Shown: in pieces, positions 47,503 to 57,692 of the stretch | Layout of the letters: each line of letters opens with the position of its first letter | Numbering within the stretch: the stretch's first letter is position 1 | Assembly: GCF_003208215.1 (NCBI RefSeq) | Contig: NZ_QKLW01000002.1 | Coordinates: 1-64,000 of the forward strand | Direction: 5' to 3' | From: Marinomonas alcarazii | GTDB taxonomy: Bacteria; Pseudomonadota; Gammaproteobacteria; Pseudomonadales; Marinomonadaceae | DNA length: 64,000 bases | Program-made: the position numbers and the translations under genes | The notes under the pieces: model-generated | The model's database searches: none | The model's input: only the letters and a program-made list of their open reading frames with translations | What the model was told of the DNA's origin: nothing

Positions 47503-48012
47503 ATGCCAGTCCCAGTACTTTGTCCCTGCGGAACAGGAAGTCCATACGAAATGTGTTGTGGTATGTACCATAACAATCCAGGTACAGCCCCTACTGCTGA
47601 AACACTGATGCGCTCTCGCTACACAGCTTTTGCTATTGGAAACTTTGAGTACATCGCTCAAACTCAAAAACTTGAAGATGAGCCCGACCAAGCGTCAGCA
47701 GACATTCGAGACAGCAACGAAAATACACAATGGATAAAATTGGAAATAAATGACACAAAAGATGGTTTGGAGAAAGACAAATCAGGTGTCGTTGCGTTCT
47801 CTGCACACTTCAAAGAAGGCAAACACATTGGACGGTTGAGCGAGCGTTCTATTTTTAAAAAGATCAAAGGTAAATGGTTTTATATTTCTGGTGAACATGA
47901 TGTAAAGAAAAACACACCTTTGATCAACTCTGCGGCAATGAATATCGGTCGTAATGATCCTTGTTTGTGCGGCTCAGGCAAAAAATATAAAAAATGTTGT
48001 GCTGTCACTTAG
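47503..48012 (+). CDS. YchJ-family SEC-C zinc protein
   Basis: A 169-residue cytoplasmic protein with a SEC-C zinc-binding motif at each end: [14 protein letters not shown] (Cys7, 9, 18, 19) and [13 protein letters not shown] (Cys154, 156, 165, 166). The middle is the YchJ NTF2-like domain, beginning [13 protein letters not shown]. The precise role is unknown; SEC-C motifs elsewhere bind SecB or ribosomes. Its stop codon overlaps that of the convergent HD-GYP gene, and no terminator lies between them. Confidence 0.9.
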   Translation: MPVPVLCPCGTGSPYEMCCGMYHNNPGTAPTAETLMRSRYTAFAIGNFEYIAQTQKLEDEPDQASADIRDSNENTQWIKLEINDTKDGLEKDKSGVVAFSAHFKEGKHIGRLSERSIFKKIKGKWFYISGEHDVKKNTPLINSAAMNIGRNDPCLCGSGKKYKKCCAVT

Positions 48013-49052
48013 TGAACAGCACTCCATTTATCTTGGATTTTCTTTAGCTCATCTTCTATAGATAAAAAGCATTCAACTAACATAGGATCAAAGTGCGTAT
48101 AAGCGCCTTTGCGGATATAATCTAATGCCTCTTCCATGGACCAGTTTCTCTTATAAGGACGAGCCATAGTAAGAGCATCAAACACATCAGCCAAACTAAC
48201 AATGCGAGCCGATAAAGGAATTTCTTCGCCAGATAAACCAAACGGATAGCCTGACCCATCCCATTTTTCATGATGTCCTAGCGCAACTTCAGCCGCTAAT
48301 TTGAATAGTGGAGCCTCACTTTTAATGAGTATCTGATGCCCAATTACTGTGTGCTGACGCATAATATCCCATTGTTCATCAGTGAGTTTATTTGGCGATT
48401 TCAATATTTCATGCGGTATACCCACTTTACCAGTATCATGAAGAGGCGCAGCGAGCTTTAACAACTCGACCTGATCGTCGTCCCAACCAATAGCTTTGGC
48501 CAAAGCCGCAGAGTAATCAGCCATACGCCACATATGCACACCGGTATCCGTGTCATTTAGCTGACTCACCTCTCCTAGCATGCCAATTGCCGATTCCAGC
48601 GCATCATCCAACTCACGCGTTCTATTTTCGATGATTTTTTTATTGAGTAAATTGTCAGCCGCTAATTTCAAGTGAGTAGCCACTCGCGACAAAGTGGTTA
48701 AAGGCGTAATTGGCTTGGTTATAAAGTCAACACACCCTAAAGCAAAGCCTTCTTGCTCAATCTGGGCATCGTTAACTGCCGTTAAAAAAATAATGGGGAT
48801 ATCTGCCGTTTCTGGTTTGGATTTGATTTTTTTACATACCTCAAAACCATTCATATCTGGCATCATAATATCAAGCAATATAAGGTCTGGCAGGGTGCGA
48901 CTAATGATATCCAGCGCCAGCGCCCCACTTTTCGCAATTTGCACTTGATAATACTCAGATAAAATTTCTTTTAATAAATCAATATTTGTCGGAACATCGT
49001 CAACGATAAGAATACGCTTATTTTTGTCATTATTTTCTACTATAGAGATCAT
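48009..49052 (-). CDS. Response regulator with HD-GYP c-di-GMP phosphodiesterase domain
   Basis: Output protein of the adjacent kinase, 347 residues. The receiver domain (about 12-130) has its phospho-acceptor at Asp61 ([12 protein letters not shown]) and acidic pair Asp18-Asp19. The HD-GYP domain has [10 protein letters not shown] with His205-Asp206 and [11 protein letters not shown] with GYP at 268-270, a full signature, so hydrolysis of c-di-GMP is expected. The ORF reaches 49100, but the ATG at 49052 sits one base after the kinase stop with GCGAGA upstream, indicating translational coupling. Last gene of a three-gene operon. Confidence 0.92.
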   Translation of the reverse strand: MISIVENNDKNKRILIVDDVPTNIDLLKEILSEYYQVQIAKSGALALDIISRTLPDLILLDIMMPDMNGFEVCKKIKSKPETADIPIIFLTAVNDAQIEQEGFALGCVDFITKPITPLTTLSRVATHLKLAADNLLNKKIIENRTRELDDALESAIGMLGEVSQLNDTDTGVHMWRMADYSAALAKAIGWDDDQVELLKLAAPLHDTGKVGIPHEILKSPNKLTDEQWDIMRQHTVIGHQILIKSEAPLFKLAAEVALGHHEKWDGSGYPFGLSGEEIPLSARIVSLADVFDALTMARPYKRNWSMEEALDYIRKGAYTHFDPMLVECFLSIEDELKKIQDKWSAVH

Positions 49053-49053
49053 A

Positions 49054-51462
49054 TTATTTCTCGCAAGACCTAGTGGATACATTCTGTTTGAATCTAACAA
49101 TTTTATTTATTGCATCTTGATAATCGTATGATGAGATATCATCGATTACGGCCTTAAGAGCGTCCAAGTCAATAATTCCATTGTATTTTTTAATAAAATC
49201 ATCAATACAATTTTCCGACTTCAAACTACCTTCCATTAAAAGTAATTCAAGCTGATCAAGCTCGGCTACAATGTCGTTTAGCGTATCTTCCGATATGTAT
49301 GAACTCTTATATTCTATCTCGACAGACTTAGCATTTGGCGCGGAAGTCCACCTTTCTATCTTCTCTATCAATAAATGAGGATCCAAAGGCTTAAATAAAA
49401 AATCATCTATGCCGAACTCTAAGTTAGTTTTCCTTTCCATCTCAAACGTGTCCGCAGTCAGAACAACAATAGGAGGTTTGGTGTCTTTCAATGACTGGGA
49501 GATTTCTTTGCTCGCTTGATAGCCATCCATTATTGGCATTCGAATATCCATTAATATCAAATCGTAGAAATGCTCTTGGGCTTTTTTAAAAGCTAAATCA
49601 CCATTCTCTACCCAATCTACTTTTGCCCCGACCTTATTCAGAACAGCCACAACAATATTAGCGTTAATCTTATTATCTTCCGCTAGCAATATTGTTTTTC
49701 CATTCAGCAAGCCTGCTTCATATTTCACCTTCCCTGGATCTAATGGAAAATTATCCTGTGATGTTAAAATGGCGGCTTTATTATTAATGTTTGATGGAGT
49801 CAATAACCCAGTTACCAGAGCATCTTGTACAGACTCATTATCCCTAGAAATAAAAAGGGCTCTTCCTTTCAAAGCAGCAAAAACATCATTGGATAAATCA
49901 TCTTGATGATTAAACCAACTGCTATCTACTACTAGCACCGAATCATTGGAAAGTGCATTAGTTATGTCCAAAGCAACATATTCGACACTTAGGCGAGAGA
50001 GTAATTCTTGTATGGATTTGTCTTGATCTATCACACCAACACGCTCCATCGCAGTTGCTTGCGCATTGAGGTCTGGTCTGTAGGGAAGCCTGACTTTGAA
50101 CGTACTTCCCTGCCCCAGCGTACTTTCAAAGGAAATTTTTCCGCCCAATAGCTCGACCAATTTATCCGTGATACTTAAACCAAGTCCTGTACCACCATAC
50201 AAACGTGTAGTTGAACTGTCAGCCTGTTGAAATACATCAAATACATTAACGCCTTCAGGTATGCCCACACCTGTATCTTTTACTTCAAAAACAAGTTCTT
50301 GGGCAGAATTTTGATACAGATTAACGTCAACTAATCCAGAGTGAGTGAATTTAATCGCATTCCCAACAATATTAATTAAAATTTGCTGAAGCCGGGTTTT
50401 ATCACCGACTAATTGATCGGCAAGAGAGAAATCGCGACTAACATTAAAGGCGATATTTTTTGTATTAGCTGAAACTTCACAGCTAGAATAAACATAATCT
50501 AATACATCATCTATACTATAAGCCTTTTCTTCTAATACAACTTTCCCAGACTCAATTTTAGAAAAGTCAAGGATACTATTAATAATCGAAAGTAAATTAT
50601 CTGCAGACTTCTGAATTTTATTAACTTTTTCCTGCTGTTTTTTATTTAGATCATCATCCTGCAATAGATGGCTAAAGCCAATAATCGCATTCATAGGAGT
50701 GCGTATCTCATGACTCATTGTTGCTAAAAAATCCGTTTTAATCTTTAATGCTTTTTTAGTGGAATGAACAGCAAGCTCCAAATCACGGGTAAGCTTGCGT
50801 GATTTCCCATAGGACTTTTGCGTTATTTTCAACTGTTTAAACAGCATTGCTATGATGAAAACCATAGTAATAGTCAACAAAGCAATTAACGAACCAAGCT
50901 CAATAAACAGCTTCAAGGCGTCCTTTCGCTGTTGTACTTTTTCAACTGAACGAGAGGCCAATGTCTTATGAACAATTTCCCCTGTTTCTTTTAACATCTC
51001 ATCACTTTTTTCCAGTATCTCCGGCACTATCAAGGCTTCCTTTTCTACATAAAGAAGCGTCTCAATTTCCAGCATTTTTTGTTTTAGAAAAAGCAAAAGG
51101 TTTTCGTAATCAGGTAGGCGCTTAAACAACACATGAAGTTCGCCAGCTTCTAATACATTTATGCGACTAAAAAGTATGTCAAAACGTAATTTAGCTTCCT
51201 CGAGGCGTTCTTCAGTATACCCATCCTCCAATAGCTTTAATGTACTTTTTAGCTTCAATGACTCCCTATCTAATTGATAGGCCGCCCATAATGCATCTTC
51301 TTCGACAGCCGACATGATCACCTTTTGTCGGTCAACCAACTCAAAGAAAATCAGTGCAGAGCCACCCATAAAGACACACGCTGCCATCACTAACAAAAGG
51401 ATAGGTGAAGTTGTTTTATTAACCCCAAATCTACGAAGTAAAGGAGAGATATGTCGAGGCAT
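49054..51462 (-). CDS. Membrane hybrid histidine kinase
   Basis: Sensor kinase of about 802 residues. Two membrane helices (about 20-42 and 190-208) flank a mostly helical periplasmic domain of about 145 residues with no PAS or Cache hallmark I can see. Then come HisKA with the phospho-acceptor in FLATMSHEIRTPMNA (His251), HATPase with NAIKFTHSG and GTGLGLSI, a weak receiver-like segment (about 485-590), a true receiver with Asp in LILMDIRMPIMDGYQ near 645, and a C-terminal region that may act as a phosphotransfer domain but lacks an obvious HPt histidine. A TTG at 51477 overlaps the upstream stop and is an alternative start. It probably receives its input from the exported protein encoded just upstream. 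Confidence 0.88.
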   Translation of the reverse strand: MPRHISPLLRRFGVNKTTSPILLLVMAACVFMGGSALIFFELVDRQKVIMSAVEEDALWAAYQLDRESLKLKSTLKLLEDGYTEERLEEAKLRFDILFSRINVLEAGELHVLFKRLPDYENLLLFLKQKMLEIETLLYVEKEALIVPEILEKSDEMLKETGEIVHKTLASRSVEKVQQRKDALKLFIELGSLIALLTITMVFIIAMLFKQLKITQKSYGKSRKLTRDLELAVHSTKKALKIKTDFLATMSHEIRTPMNAIIGFSHLLQDDDLNKKQQEKVNKIQKSADNLLSIINSILDFSKIESGKVVLEEKAYSIDDVLDYVYSSCEVSANTKNIAFNVSRDFSLADQLVGDKTRLQQILINIVGNAIKFTHSGLVDVNLYQNSAQELVFEVKDTGVGIPEGVNVFDVFQQADSSTTRLYGGTGLGLSITDKLVELLGGKISFESTLGQGSTFKVRLPYRPDLNAQATAMERVGVIDQDKSIQELLSRLSVEYVALDITNALSNDSVLVVDSSWFNHQDDLSNDVFAALKGRALFISRDNESVQDALVTGLLTPSNINNKAAILTSQDNFPLDPGKVKYEAGLLNGKTILLAEDNKINANIVVAVLNKVGAKVDWVENGDLAFKKAQEHFYDLILMDIRMPIMDGYQASKEISQSLKDTKPPIVVLTADTFEMERKTNLEFGIDDFLFKPLDPHLLIEKIERWTSAPNAKSVEIEYKSSYISEDTLNDIVAELDQLELLLMEGSLKSENCIDDFIKKYNGIIDLDALKAVIDDISSYDYQDAINKIVRFKQNVSTRSCEK

Positions 51463-51469
51463 GTTAGCT

Positions 51470-51982
51470 TTACTCAACGTGAATAGATTTGATTTGCCAA
51501 ACAGACCTATTGTGGATCACTTCATTATTTAAACTAGGATAATCACTGAAAGGATAGACAAGAAATAACGGCCCTTTATTTCTTACAGACATCGGTACAC
51601 CATTCAATTCCATTGCTAAAATAACATTATATTCCTCACCATCCTGGCTTGGGACGACGGAACTAAAATCATTCAACGCGGTTACTGTTAAGTCTCCTCC
51701 CTCGGCTCCCACAGTGGCTATTAAAGAGCGCAATAAAGGACCGCGATAAGAATCAACACCTTCACTCCAAGGTGTCTCTGTTTTTAATTCAATAACCTCT
51801 AAATTCATCAGCATTTCACGATCGAATTGAGCGGTGCCGTCTGGCGTGTTGGTATTCTTTATACTGCCGCTCACGGTTAAAATCACCTTGCTTGACGGCT
51901 TAGATAATTCATGAGCGTGAATATTAGCTAAAGGTAACGCAGCGACTAAAGTCATCAAACCCAAAACAAAATACTGCTTCAT
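51470..51982 (-). CDS. Exported small SUOX-fold (molybdopterin-binding-like) protein, PruR-like
   Basis: A 170-residue periplasmic protein. The signal peptide runs to about residue 24 (LAALPLANIHAHE-like end), followed by a compact domain of the oxidoreductase molybdopterin-binding family: VILTVSGSI near 35, YRGPLLRSLIATVGA near 79-93, TALNDFSSVVP near 101-111 and NKGPLFLVYPFSDYP near 135-149, ending NRSVWQIKSIHVE. It has no second domain and no obvious catalytic Cys for Mo, so it is more likely a binding protein than an enzyme. Pterin-binding PruR of Agrobacterium has this architecture. First gene of the operon with the kinase; their ends overlap or nearly touch. Confidence 0.8.
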   Translation of the reverse strand: MKQYFVLGLMTLVAALPLANIHAHELSKPSSKVILTVSGSIKNTNTPDGTAQFDREMLMNLEVIELKTETPWSEGVDSYRGPLLRSLIATVGAEGGDLTVTALNDFSSVVPSQDGEEYNVILAMELNGVPMSVRNKGPLFLVYPFSDYPSLNNEVIHNRSVWQIKSIHVE

Positions 51983-52120
51983 TATAGACACCATTATAAA
52001 TTGATTAATTTTGGGAGAGTATAAAGAATAAAGCTGTCGTTTCCGTCACTCCCTTACGAAACAACACACTTTCTACACCAACTAGAACAAAGGAAAAATA
52101 AAGGAACACAATAGACGTAA

Positions 52121-52172
52121 AAAACCGCTTTGCAAAGCAGCTATCTAACCTAGACACCTTACAAGCGGTTTT
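52121..52172 (-). terminator. Possible terminator of the YdhF-like gene
   Basis: AAAACCGCTT (52121-52130) pairs with AAGCGGTTTT (52163-52172) around a 32-nt loop that itself contains the palindrome GCTTTGCAAAGC. The T-run is short. Confidence 0.55.
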
Positions 52173-52204
52173 CTGAATAGTATTCAAAAGTAATGGCTAC
52201 AAAT

Positions 52205-53104
52205 CTAGGGTACAGGCTGACCCTGAGATGCAATCCAAACTCTAAACCAATCATCATCGCTAAGTTGTATGGACATTGCCTCTACCGCGGTAGCCAACCG
52301 AGCAATCTTACCAGAGCCCATAACAGGACAAATACCCGCCGGATGACGCAACAACCAGGCGATAACAGCTTGATCAACCGTGCAGTTTTTTTCCTGAGCT
52401 ATCTCAGCCAACACAGCTTGAACACGTTTTGCTTTATCACTTACCCCTGAAAAAAGGTCACCACCAGCAAAAGGAGACCAAGCCATTGGCGTTACCGCAT
52501 GCTGCTGAGCATGGTCCAATGTACCGTCTTCAAAATGCTGCAAAGCCAACGGTGACAATTCCACCTGATTAATAATCAAAGGAGCATCTAGCCTAGATTG
52601 TAATAAATCGAACTGTCGTGTTGTAAAATTCGATACACCAAAATGCTTCACCTTGCCCAAAGTAAAAAGCAAATCAAAAGCTTGTGCGATTTCATCTGCA
52701 TCCATTAAAGGGCTTGGGCGATGTAACAATAAGGTATCAATATACTCGCACTGCAAATTCGCCAATGATTGATCCACACTCGCCAATATATGCTCAGCAC
52801 GATAATCATAACGGTGCACCTGAATATCAGGACGACTCTCCGAAGGCAGCAATATTCCGCACTTAGTGACAATCTCCATTTTATCTCGCAGCGCTGGTTT
52901 TTGCTTTAGCGCTTCACCAAACAAGGATTCACACTGATATCCCCCATAAATATCAGCGTGATCAAATGTTGTCACGCCAAGATCAAGGCAGTCCTCTATA
53001 AAACTTAACGTATCCGCAGACGTCATATTCCATTCTTGCAATCTCCAGAAACCCTGAGCGATACGCGACCCTTCAAAACCAAGGGGATGATATTGATATC
53101 TCAT
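52205..53104 (-). CDS. Aldo/keto reductase, YdhF-like
   Basis: NADPH-dependent TIM-barrel oxidoreductase of 299 residues, the same length as E. coli YdhF (298). Tetrad candidates are Asp48 and Tyr53 (FDHADIYGGY), Lys in EIVTKCGI near 81 and His in TLLLHRPSP near 115. The ATG at 53104 follows AGGAAAG; the ORF extends 14 codons further without support. The substrate is unknown. It is divergent from aroA across 292 bp. Confidence 0.9.
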   Translation of the reverse strand: MRYQYHPLGFEGSRIAQGFWRLQEWNMTSADTLSFIEDCLDLGVTTFDHADIYGGYQCESLFGEALKQKPALRDKMEIVTKCGILLPSESRPDIQVHRYDYRAEHILASVDQSLANLQCEYIDTLLLHRPSPLMDADEIAQAFDLLFTLGKVKHFGVSNFTTRQFDLLQSRLDAPLIINQVELSPLALQHFEDGTLDHAQQHAVTPMAWSPFAGGDLFSGVSDKAKRVQAVLAEIAQEKNCTVDQAVIAWLLRHPAGICPVMGSGKIARLATAVEAMSIQLSDDDWFRVWIASQGQPVP

Positions 53105-53396
53105 GAATACTTTCCTTTTTCCTATTATTGTCATGTTGATCCGCATTCTAAAGACTGTTGAGATGAAAAAACAGCAACCTCATCGTTTAGCATAACTGAC
53201 ATAAAAGACCATCAAATGTATACTATGCCTCATTCAAGACTGACCTCTCCTGAAAGAGCGACGCGACCACCTACAACGGACAAACTATAACGAGCAAATT
53301 GCGGCAATATCGAACACTTATAATTTACACGCAGCGACACATCAGCAAGCATAAAAGCGAAACAATAAACACAACACCACTGTGATGGACTTAATA

Positions 53397-54674
53397 ATGA
53401 ATTCAATGACGCTAGGCCCTCTTTCCAAAGCGAATGGAGAGATCCAAATTCCGGGCTCGAAAAGCCTTTCAAACCGTATTTTATTGTTAGCGACACTAGC
53501 AAAAGGCACCACAAAAATTACCAATCTTCTAGACAGCGACGACATTCGTCGCATGCTAGAAAGCCTTACCAAACTTGGTGTGAACTATTCCCTAGAAGAC
53601 AATGGTACAACCTGTGTACTCGAAGGCCTTGCTGGACCAATCAAGGCGGATTTCGGCGACCTATTTCTTGGTAACGCAGGTACGGCCATGCGCCCTTTGA
53701 CTGCGGCACTTTGTCTAGGCCAAGGCGAGTTCCACCTCCACGGCGAGCCACGTATGCATGAGCGCCCTATAGGTGATTTAGTTGATGCCTTGCAAGCGCT
53801 TGGTGTTGATATCGATTACGAAGGCGAAAAAAATTACCCGCCACTTCACATCAAAGCAAACGGCTTATCTGGTGGCGAAGTGTCTATTAAAGGCAATATC
53901 TCAAGCCAGTTCCTGACAGCTATCTTGATGAGTGCACCATTAGCAAAAGACGATTTAACCATCAAAGTTGATGGCGAGCTGGTGTCTAAACCTTATATCG
54001 ACATTACACTTCATGCCATGAAGCAATTTGGCGTCGAAGTAGAAAACCAGAACTACCAAGCGTTTGTGGTAAAAGGTCAACAAACTTACCAAAGCCCCGG
54101 TGAAATAATGGTAGAAGGCGACGCTTCTTCTGCGTCTTACTTCCTAGCCGCTGCTGCCATTGCTGGCGGAAAAATTAAAGTCCACGGCGTTGGCACTGAC
54201 AGCGTACAAGGGGATGTGAAATTCGCGGATGTATTAGCTCAAATGGGTGCAAAAATAACGTATGGCCCAACATGGATTGAAGCGGAACACAACGAACTTA
54301 ATGGCATTGATATGGACATGAACCACATTCCAGATGCCGCGATGACCATAGCAACGACCGCCCTATTCGCCAAAGGTCCAACCACGATCCGCAACATCTA
54401 TAACTGGCGCGTAAAAGAAACCGACCGTTTATACGCCATGGCAACAGAGCTGAAAAAGCTCGGCGCTGACGTTATTGAAGGCGAAGACTTCATTACCGTC
54501 ACACCCGTTGAGCAACTACAACATGCGGCTATCGATACATACAATGATCATCGCATTGCCATGTGTTTTTCACTCGTTGCTTTCTCTGATACGCCTGTGA
54601 CAATAAATGACCCTGGCTGCACATCCAAAACCTTCCCAACCTATTTTGAATTATTCAATTCTATAGCGAGCTAA
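53397..54674 (+). CDS. aroA: EPSP synthase
   Basis: Transfers enolpyruvate to shikimate 3-phosphate, step six of the shikimate pathway. The 425 residues show [14 protein letters not shown] near 19-32, [11 protein letters not shown] near 88-98 and the PEP site around RIKETDRL-like [14 protein letters not shown] near 337-350. The N-terminus [20 protein letters not shown] aligns with the E. coli start, so I start at 53397; an earlier in-frame GTG/ATG at 53382 is possible. The short class I form, with Gly in LGNAGTA. It is monocistronic with its own terminator. Confidence 0.96.
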   Translation: MNSMTLGPLSKANGEIQIPGSKSLSNRILLLATLAKGTTKITNLLDSDDIRRMLESLTKLGVNYSLEDNGTTCVLEGLAGPIKADFGDLFLGNAGTAMRPLTAALCLGQGEFHLHGEPRMHERPIGDLVDALQALGVDIDYEGEKNYPPLHIKANGLSGGEVSIKGNISSQFLTAILMSAPLAKDDLTIKVDGELVSKPYIDITLHAMKQFGVEVENQNYQAFVVKGQQTYQSPGEIMVEGDASSASYFLAAAAIAGGKIKVHGVGTDSVQGDVKFADVLAQMGAKITYGPTWIEAEHNELNGIDMDMNHIPDAAMTIATTALFAKGPTTIRNIYNWRVKETDRLYAMATELKKLGADVIEGEDFITVTPVEQLQHAAIDTYNDHRIAMCFSLVAFSDTPVTINDPGCTSKTFPTYFELFNSIAS

Positions 54675-54746
54675 TAGATAATACTCTTTTATAGGCAGTT
54701 AATTCGGACCACCTTAAACAGATCTGATCCCGTTAACTAAAACACT

Positions 54747-54784
54747 AAAAGCCAAATCCATAATATGGATTTGGCTTTTTTTTA
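54747..54784 (+). terminator. Terminator of aroA
   Basis: AAAAGCCAAATCCAT (54747-54761) and ATGGATTTGGCTTTT (54765-54779), a perfect 15-bp stem with a 3-nt loop and a T-run. Confidence 0.94.
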
Positions 54785-54786
54785 AC

Positions 54787-54817
54787 ATAAAAAAGCCCCA
54801 GCGATTATGTCTGGGGC
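54787..54817 (-). terminator. Terminator of the Spy-like gene
   Basis: GCCCCAG (54795-54801) and CTGGGGC (54811-54817) with a 9-nt loop; the A-run at 54788-54794 gives a minus-strand T-run. Confidence 0.85.
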
Positions 54818-54856
54818 AAAGGCTCTCAATACAAAGGGAAATGCATTAATGAAATA

Positions 54857-55339
54857 TTACGACTGTGGCTGTACTGGCGTTTCCAGTTTTTGAATTTGCT
54901 CTGGCGTCAGCAGCTCATAAAGACCTGCGCGGTTCTTAGCAAAAGCCACGGTAAGTTCTTTGGTTAGCTCACCACTCTCTTCTGCAAGATCCTCTACCTT
55001 ATCCATGTAATTTTTCGAGCTAGGGGACAAGCCACTCAGCTCAACCTGTGTGGTATGAAGCTCATCTTGAATCTCACGAATGGCTTTACCGTCTTTTTCA
55101 AAAAGATCAGATACTTTTGATTGCGTCTTCTCGTCCAGACCTAGCTGTTGCGCCATACGGCTTGCTAGTTGCTCATGGGTTGGTGCTGAATTCATTGGAG
55201 CATTTTGCACTGCTTCACCTTTTGACACGTCACTCTGAGGCACTTTGGTGTCTGCAAATGCACTGACGGCTATGCCAGTAATAATCGCGGCACTCAAACC
55301 AATCGCACCCATCATTCCTGCTTTTTTACGATTAAACAT
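54857..55339 (-). CDS. Spy/CpxP-like periplasmic protein
   Basis: A 160-residue exported protein: signal peptide to about residue 29 (AVSAFADT), then a helical domain resembling the LTxxQ family, with LTPEQIQKL near 145-153 and a first weak copy around QLGLDEKTQSKVSDLF near 66-81. Spy and CpxP are envelope-stress chaperones or adaptors; here no cpxAR genes are adjacent. Basic residues MFNRKKAG head the signal peptide. A possible stress regulator is not visible upstream. Confidence 0.75.
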   Translation of the reverse strand: MFNRKKAGMMGAIGLSAAIITGIAVSAFADTKVPQSDVSKGEAVQNAPMNSAPTHEQLASRMAQQLGLDEKTQSKVSDLFEKDGKAIREIQDELHTTQVELSGLSPSSKNYMDKVEDLAEESGELTKELTVAFAKNRAGLYELLTPEQIQKLETPVQPQS

Positions 55340-55547
55340 AGTTAGCTCCTTACGCTTTGTTTCCTGTTTGAATGAAATCCATTATGTCGATTTATCTGTC
55401 AAACAGTGCCAAAGAGAGTGAATCGAGATGCACAACTTGTCATGACTCTGTAAGGAAAAGGGCGCAACCGCCCTGTTTCCCTAGCAACCGCGCAAACACA
55501 GACATATTCTTAGAAGTGGAAACGAATGGCTTGACGATTCGCCACAT

Positions 55548-56720
55548 TTAAACGTGAGAAAGGGCTGGATCCCAATCTTTCCAAACTACCTCACGGCCCT
55601 GCTGACGAATCATTGCCATGATTTCTTCCACTGGTCTTTCGTCGCTAATCTCAAATTGCTCAAGCGCTTCTTGAGAATCATCTGCGTAACCACCAGGTTG
55701 CGTTTTGGATTCCGCACTCATCGTAGTAAACCCCATTCGCACAGCATGATGACGGAATTCTGGTGACTCACGGGTAGACAAACTTAACTCCAAGTCACCA
55801 TCAAACAAACGCCAGGCCGCAATCAACTGAACCAACTGACGATCAGAAATGACCGACTTGGGTACTATGCCTCCCTCGCAAGGACGAATACGCGGAAACG
55901 CCACGCTAAAACGACTACGCCAATACTGCTTCTGCAAATGGCGCAAATGATACGCCATCATTAAAGAATCGGTTCGCCAATCTTCCAAGCCAAGCAAAAC
56001 ACCCAAGCCAATTTTATGAATGCCCGCCTGTCCAATTCGATCGGGTGCATCTAAGCGATAATTAAAATTGGACTTATTACCTCGTAAATGATGCTCAAGA
56101 TACGTTTTGCGGCGGTAGGTTTCCTGATAGACCAACACACCATCTAAGCCAATGTCTTGCAGGTGTTTATAGTCGCTAGCGTCTAACGGCTGCACTTCCA
56201 TCGAAAGCTGACTAAAGTGCGGCTTAATCAAAGGAATCATACGTTCAAAATATGGCATTGAAACTTTGTTGGTTTCCCCAGTCACCAAGAGAATATGGTC
56301 AAAGCCTTTGCGTTTAATTGCCAGCACTTCTTTTTCCAACTGAGTTTCATTTAACGTAAGACGCTTAATGGCGTTACTCATGGAAAAACCACAGTAGCTA
56401 CATTCATTCGCACAAGTATTAGACAAATACAAAGGAGCAAATAAGCTCACCGTATTTCCAAAACGCTGTAAGGTAAGTTGCTCGCTTTTGACGACCATCT
56501 CAAACAAATAAGGCTCTGCGGCTGGTGAAATTAGAGCAGCGAAGTCGTCAATATCGCGCTTGGTTTTACTCAGAGCTCGCTGAACATCCTGTTCAGATTT
56601 ATTTTGATGCAAAGCCGTCAATGCCTGCCAATCCGCCTGTTCAACAAAGCCGCTAAATTGCCCTGCTACTGCAGGACTTTGCTCTAGCATACGAATTTTC
56701 TGACTGGTTTCTGCCATCAT
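55548..56720 (-). CDS. thiH: 2-iminoacetate synthase ThiH
   Basis: Radical-SAM tyrosine lyase giving dehydroglycine for the thiazole ring of thiamin. The 390 residues carry the cluster motif [10 protein letters not shown] with Cys103, Cys107 and Cys110. It is the last gene of the operon; its start overlaps the thiG stop (ATGA), with a second ATG three bases later. Presence of ThiH rather than the glycine oxidase ThiO means thiazole synthesis here uses tyrosine. Confidence 0.95.
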   Translation of the reverse strand: MMAETSQKIRMLEQSPAVAGQFSGFVEQADWQALTALHQNKSEQDVQRALSKTKRDIDDFAALISPAAEPYLFEMVVKSEQLTLQRFGNTVSLFAPLYLSNTCANECSYCGFSMSNAIKRLTLNETQLEKEVLAIKRKGFDHILLVTGETNKVSMPYFERMIPLIKPHFSQLSMEVQPLDASDYKHLQDIGLDGVLVYQETYRRKTYLEHHLRGNKSNFNYRLDAPDRIGQAGIHKIGLGVLLGLEDWRTDSLMMAYHLRHLQKQYWRSRFSVAFPRIRPCEGGIVPKSVISDRQLVQLIAAWRLFDGDLELSLSTRESPEFRHHAVRMGFTTMSAESKTQPGGYADDSQEALEQFEISDERPVEEIMAMIRQQGREVVWKDWDPALSHV

Positions 56721-57493
56721 GACAAAGCCCCAATAAAATCCGTCAAAGGGCTTGTGGCATTCGCCTGAACACCTTTTTCTGCCAAACCTGATTCATAGGC
56801 CATTCGCCCTGCTTCAACGGCAAGACGAAAGGCTTTACCCATTTGTTTTGGTTGTTTAGCAACAGCCATAGCGGTATTAACCAACACCGCATCCGCACCA
56901 ATCTCTAATGCCAACGCAGCATCCGATGGCGCACCAATTCCGGCATCAACAATAACTGGCACTCGACTTTGCTCGATAATAATTTCCAAAAATGGGCGAC
57001 TCGCCAAGCCCATATTCGAACCAATTGGCGAACCAAGCGGCATCACACACTGACAACCCACTTCCTCTAATCGTTTACAGAGCACAGGATCCGCATGAAC
57101 ATATGGCATTACTACAAACCCCTTTTTAATTAGCTGCTCTGCCGCCAATAAAGTTTCCATGCCATCGGGCATTAAGTAACGTGGATCGGGGTGAATTTCC
57201 AACTTTACCCAGTTGGTTTCTAATGCTTCTCTGGCGAGCTCTGCCGCGAAAATGGCTTCTTTTGCGGTACGCGCGCCTGACGTATTTGGTAAAAGCTTCA
57301 TTCCTTGTTGTTGCAATGGTTGCAGAATATTATCCGTTTGGTTCTTAAGATCCATTCGTCGCAACGACAAGGTTACTAATTCACTTTCACTGCTCGTCAA
57401 AGACTCTATCATGGCCGCTGAACTGGCGTATTTCCCCGTACCCGTGAAAAGTCGAGAGTGAAATTCATGCCCAGCAATAAAAAAAGACGACAT
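56717..57493 (-). CDS. thiG: Thiazole synthase ThiG
   Basis: Condenses deoxyxylulose phosphate, dehydroglycine and ThiS-thiocarboxylate into the thiazole phosphate. The 258-residue barrel has the imine-forming Lys97 in [10 protein letters not shown] and the phosphate loop around [27 protein letters not shown]. The ATG at 57493 comes one base after the thiS stop, whose GGAGG serves as ribosome binding site; the longer ORF is unsupported. Confidence 0.95.
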   Translation of the reverse strand: MSSFFIAGHEFHSRLFTGTGKYASSAAMIESLTSSESELVTLSLRRMDLKNQTDNILQPLQQQGMKLLPNTSGARTAKEAIFAAELAREALETNWVKLEIHPDPRYLMPDGMETLLAAEQLIKKGFVVMPYVHADPVLCKRLEEVGCQCVMPLGSPIGSNMGLASRPFLEIIIEQSRVPVIVDAGIGAPSDAALALEIGADAVLVNTAMAVAKQPKQMGKAFRLAVEAGRMAYESGLAEKGVQANATSPLTDFIGALS

Positions 57494-57494
57494 C

Positions 57495-57692
57495 CTAGCC
57501 TCCTGCAATCGATTCAAAAATAAAAACCTGAGTTTGCTCACTCAACTCCGTGGTAGACCACAGGCTTTTTGGCACAACTTGCTGATTTATAGCGATGGCA
57601 ATACCTTGCTGACTTTTATCTAGCGAAGTAAGTAAGTCTGCGACGGTTTTCCCATCGAATTCATGACAAACATCGTTCAACATAATCCTCAT
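57495..57692 (-). CDS. thiS: Sulfur carrier ThiS
   Basis: A 65-residue ubiquitin-fold protein that carries sulfur as a C-terminal thiocarboxylate. It ends in the required Gly-Gly (FESIAGG). It overlaps thiDE by 4 bp and leads into thiG. The adenylating enzyme ThiF is not encoded in this operon. Confidence 0.95.
   Translation of the reverse strand: MRIMLNDVCHEFDGKTVADLLTSLDKSQQGIAIAINQQVVPKSLWSTTELSEQTQVFIFESIAGG

Noticed and set aside
52005-52187. A 60-codon minus-strand frame between the exported SUOX-fold gene and the YdhF-like gene
   Set aside because: It has no ribosome binding site or recognisable family and covers the probable terminator region; not supported as a gene.
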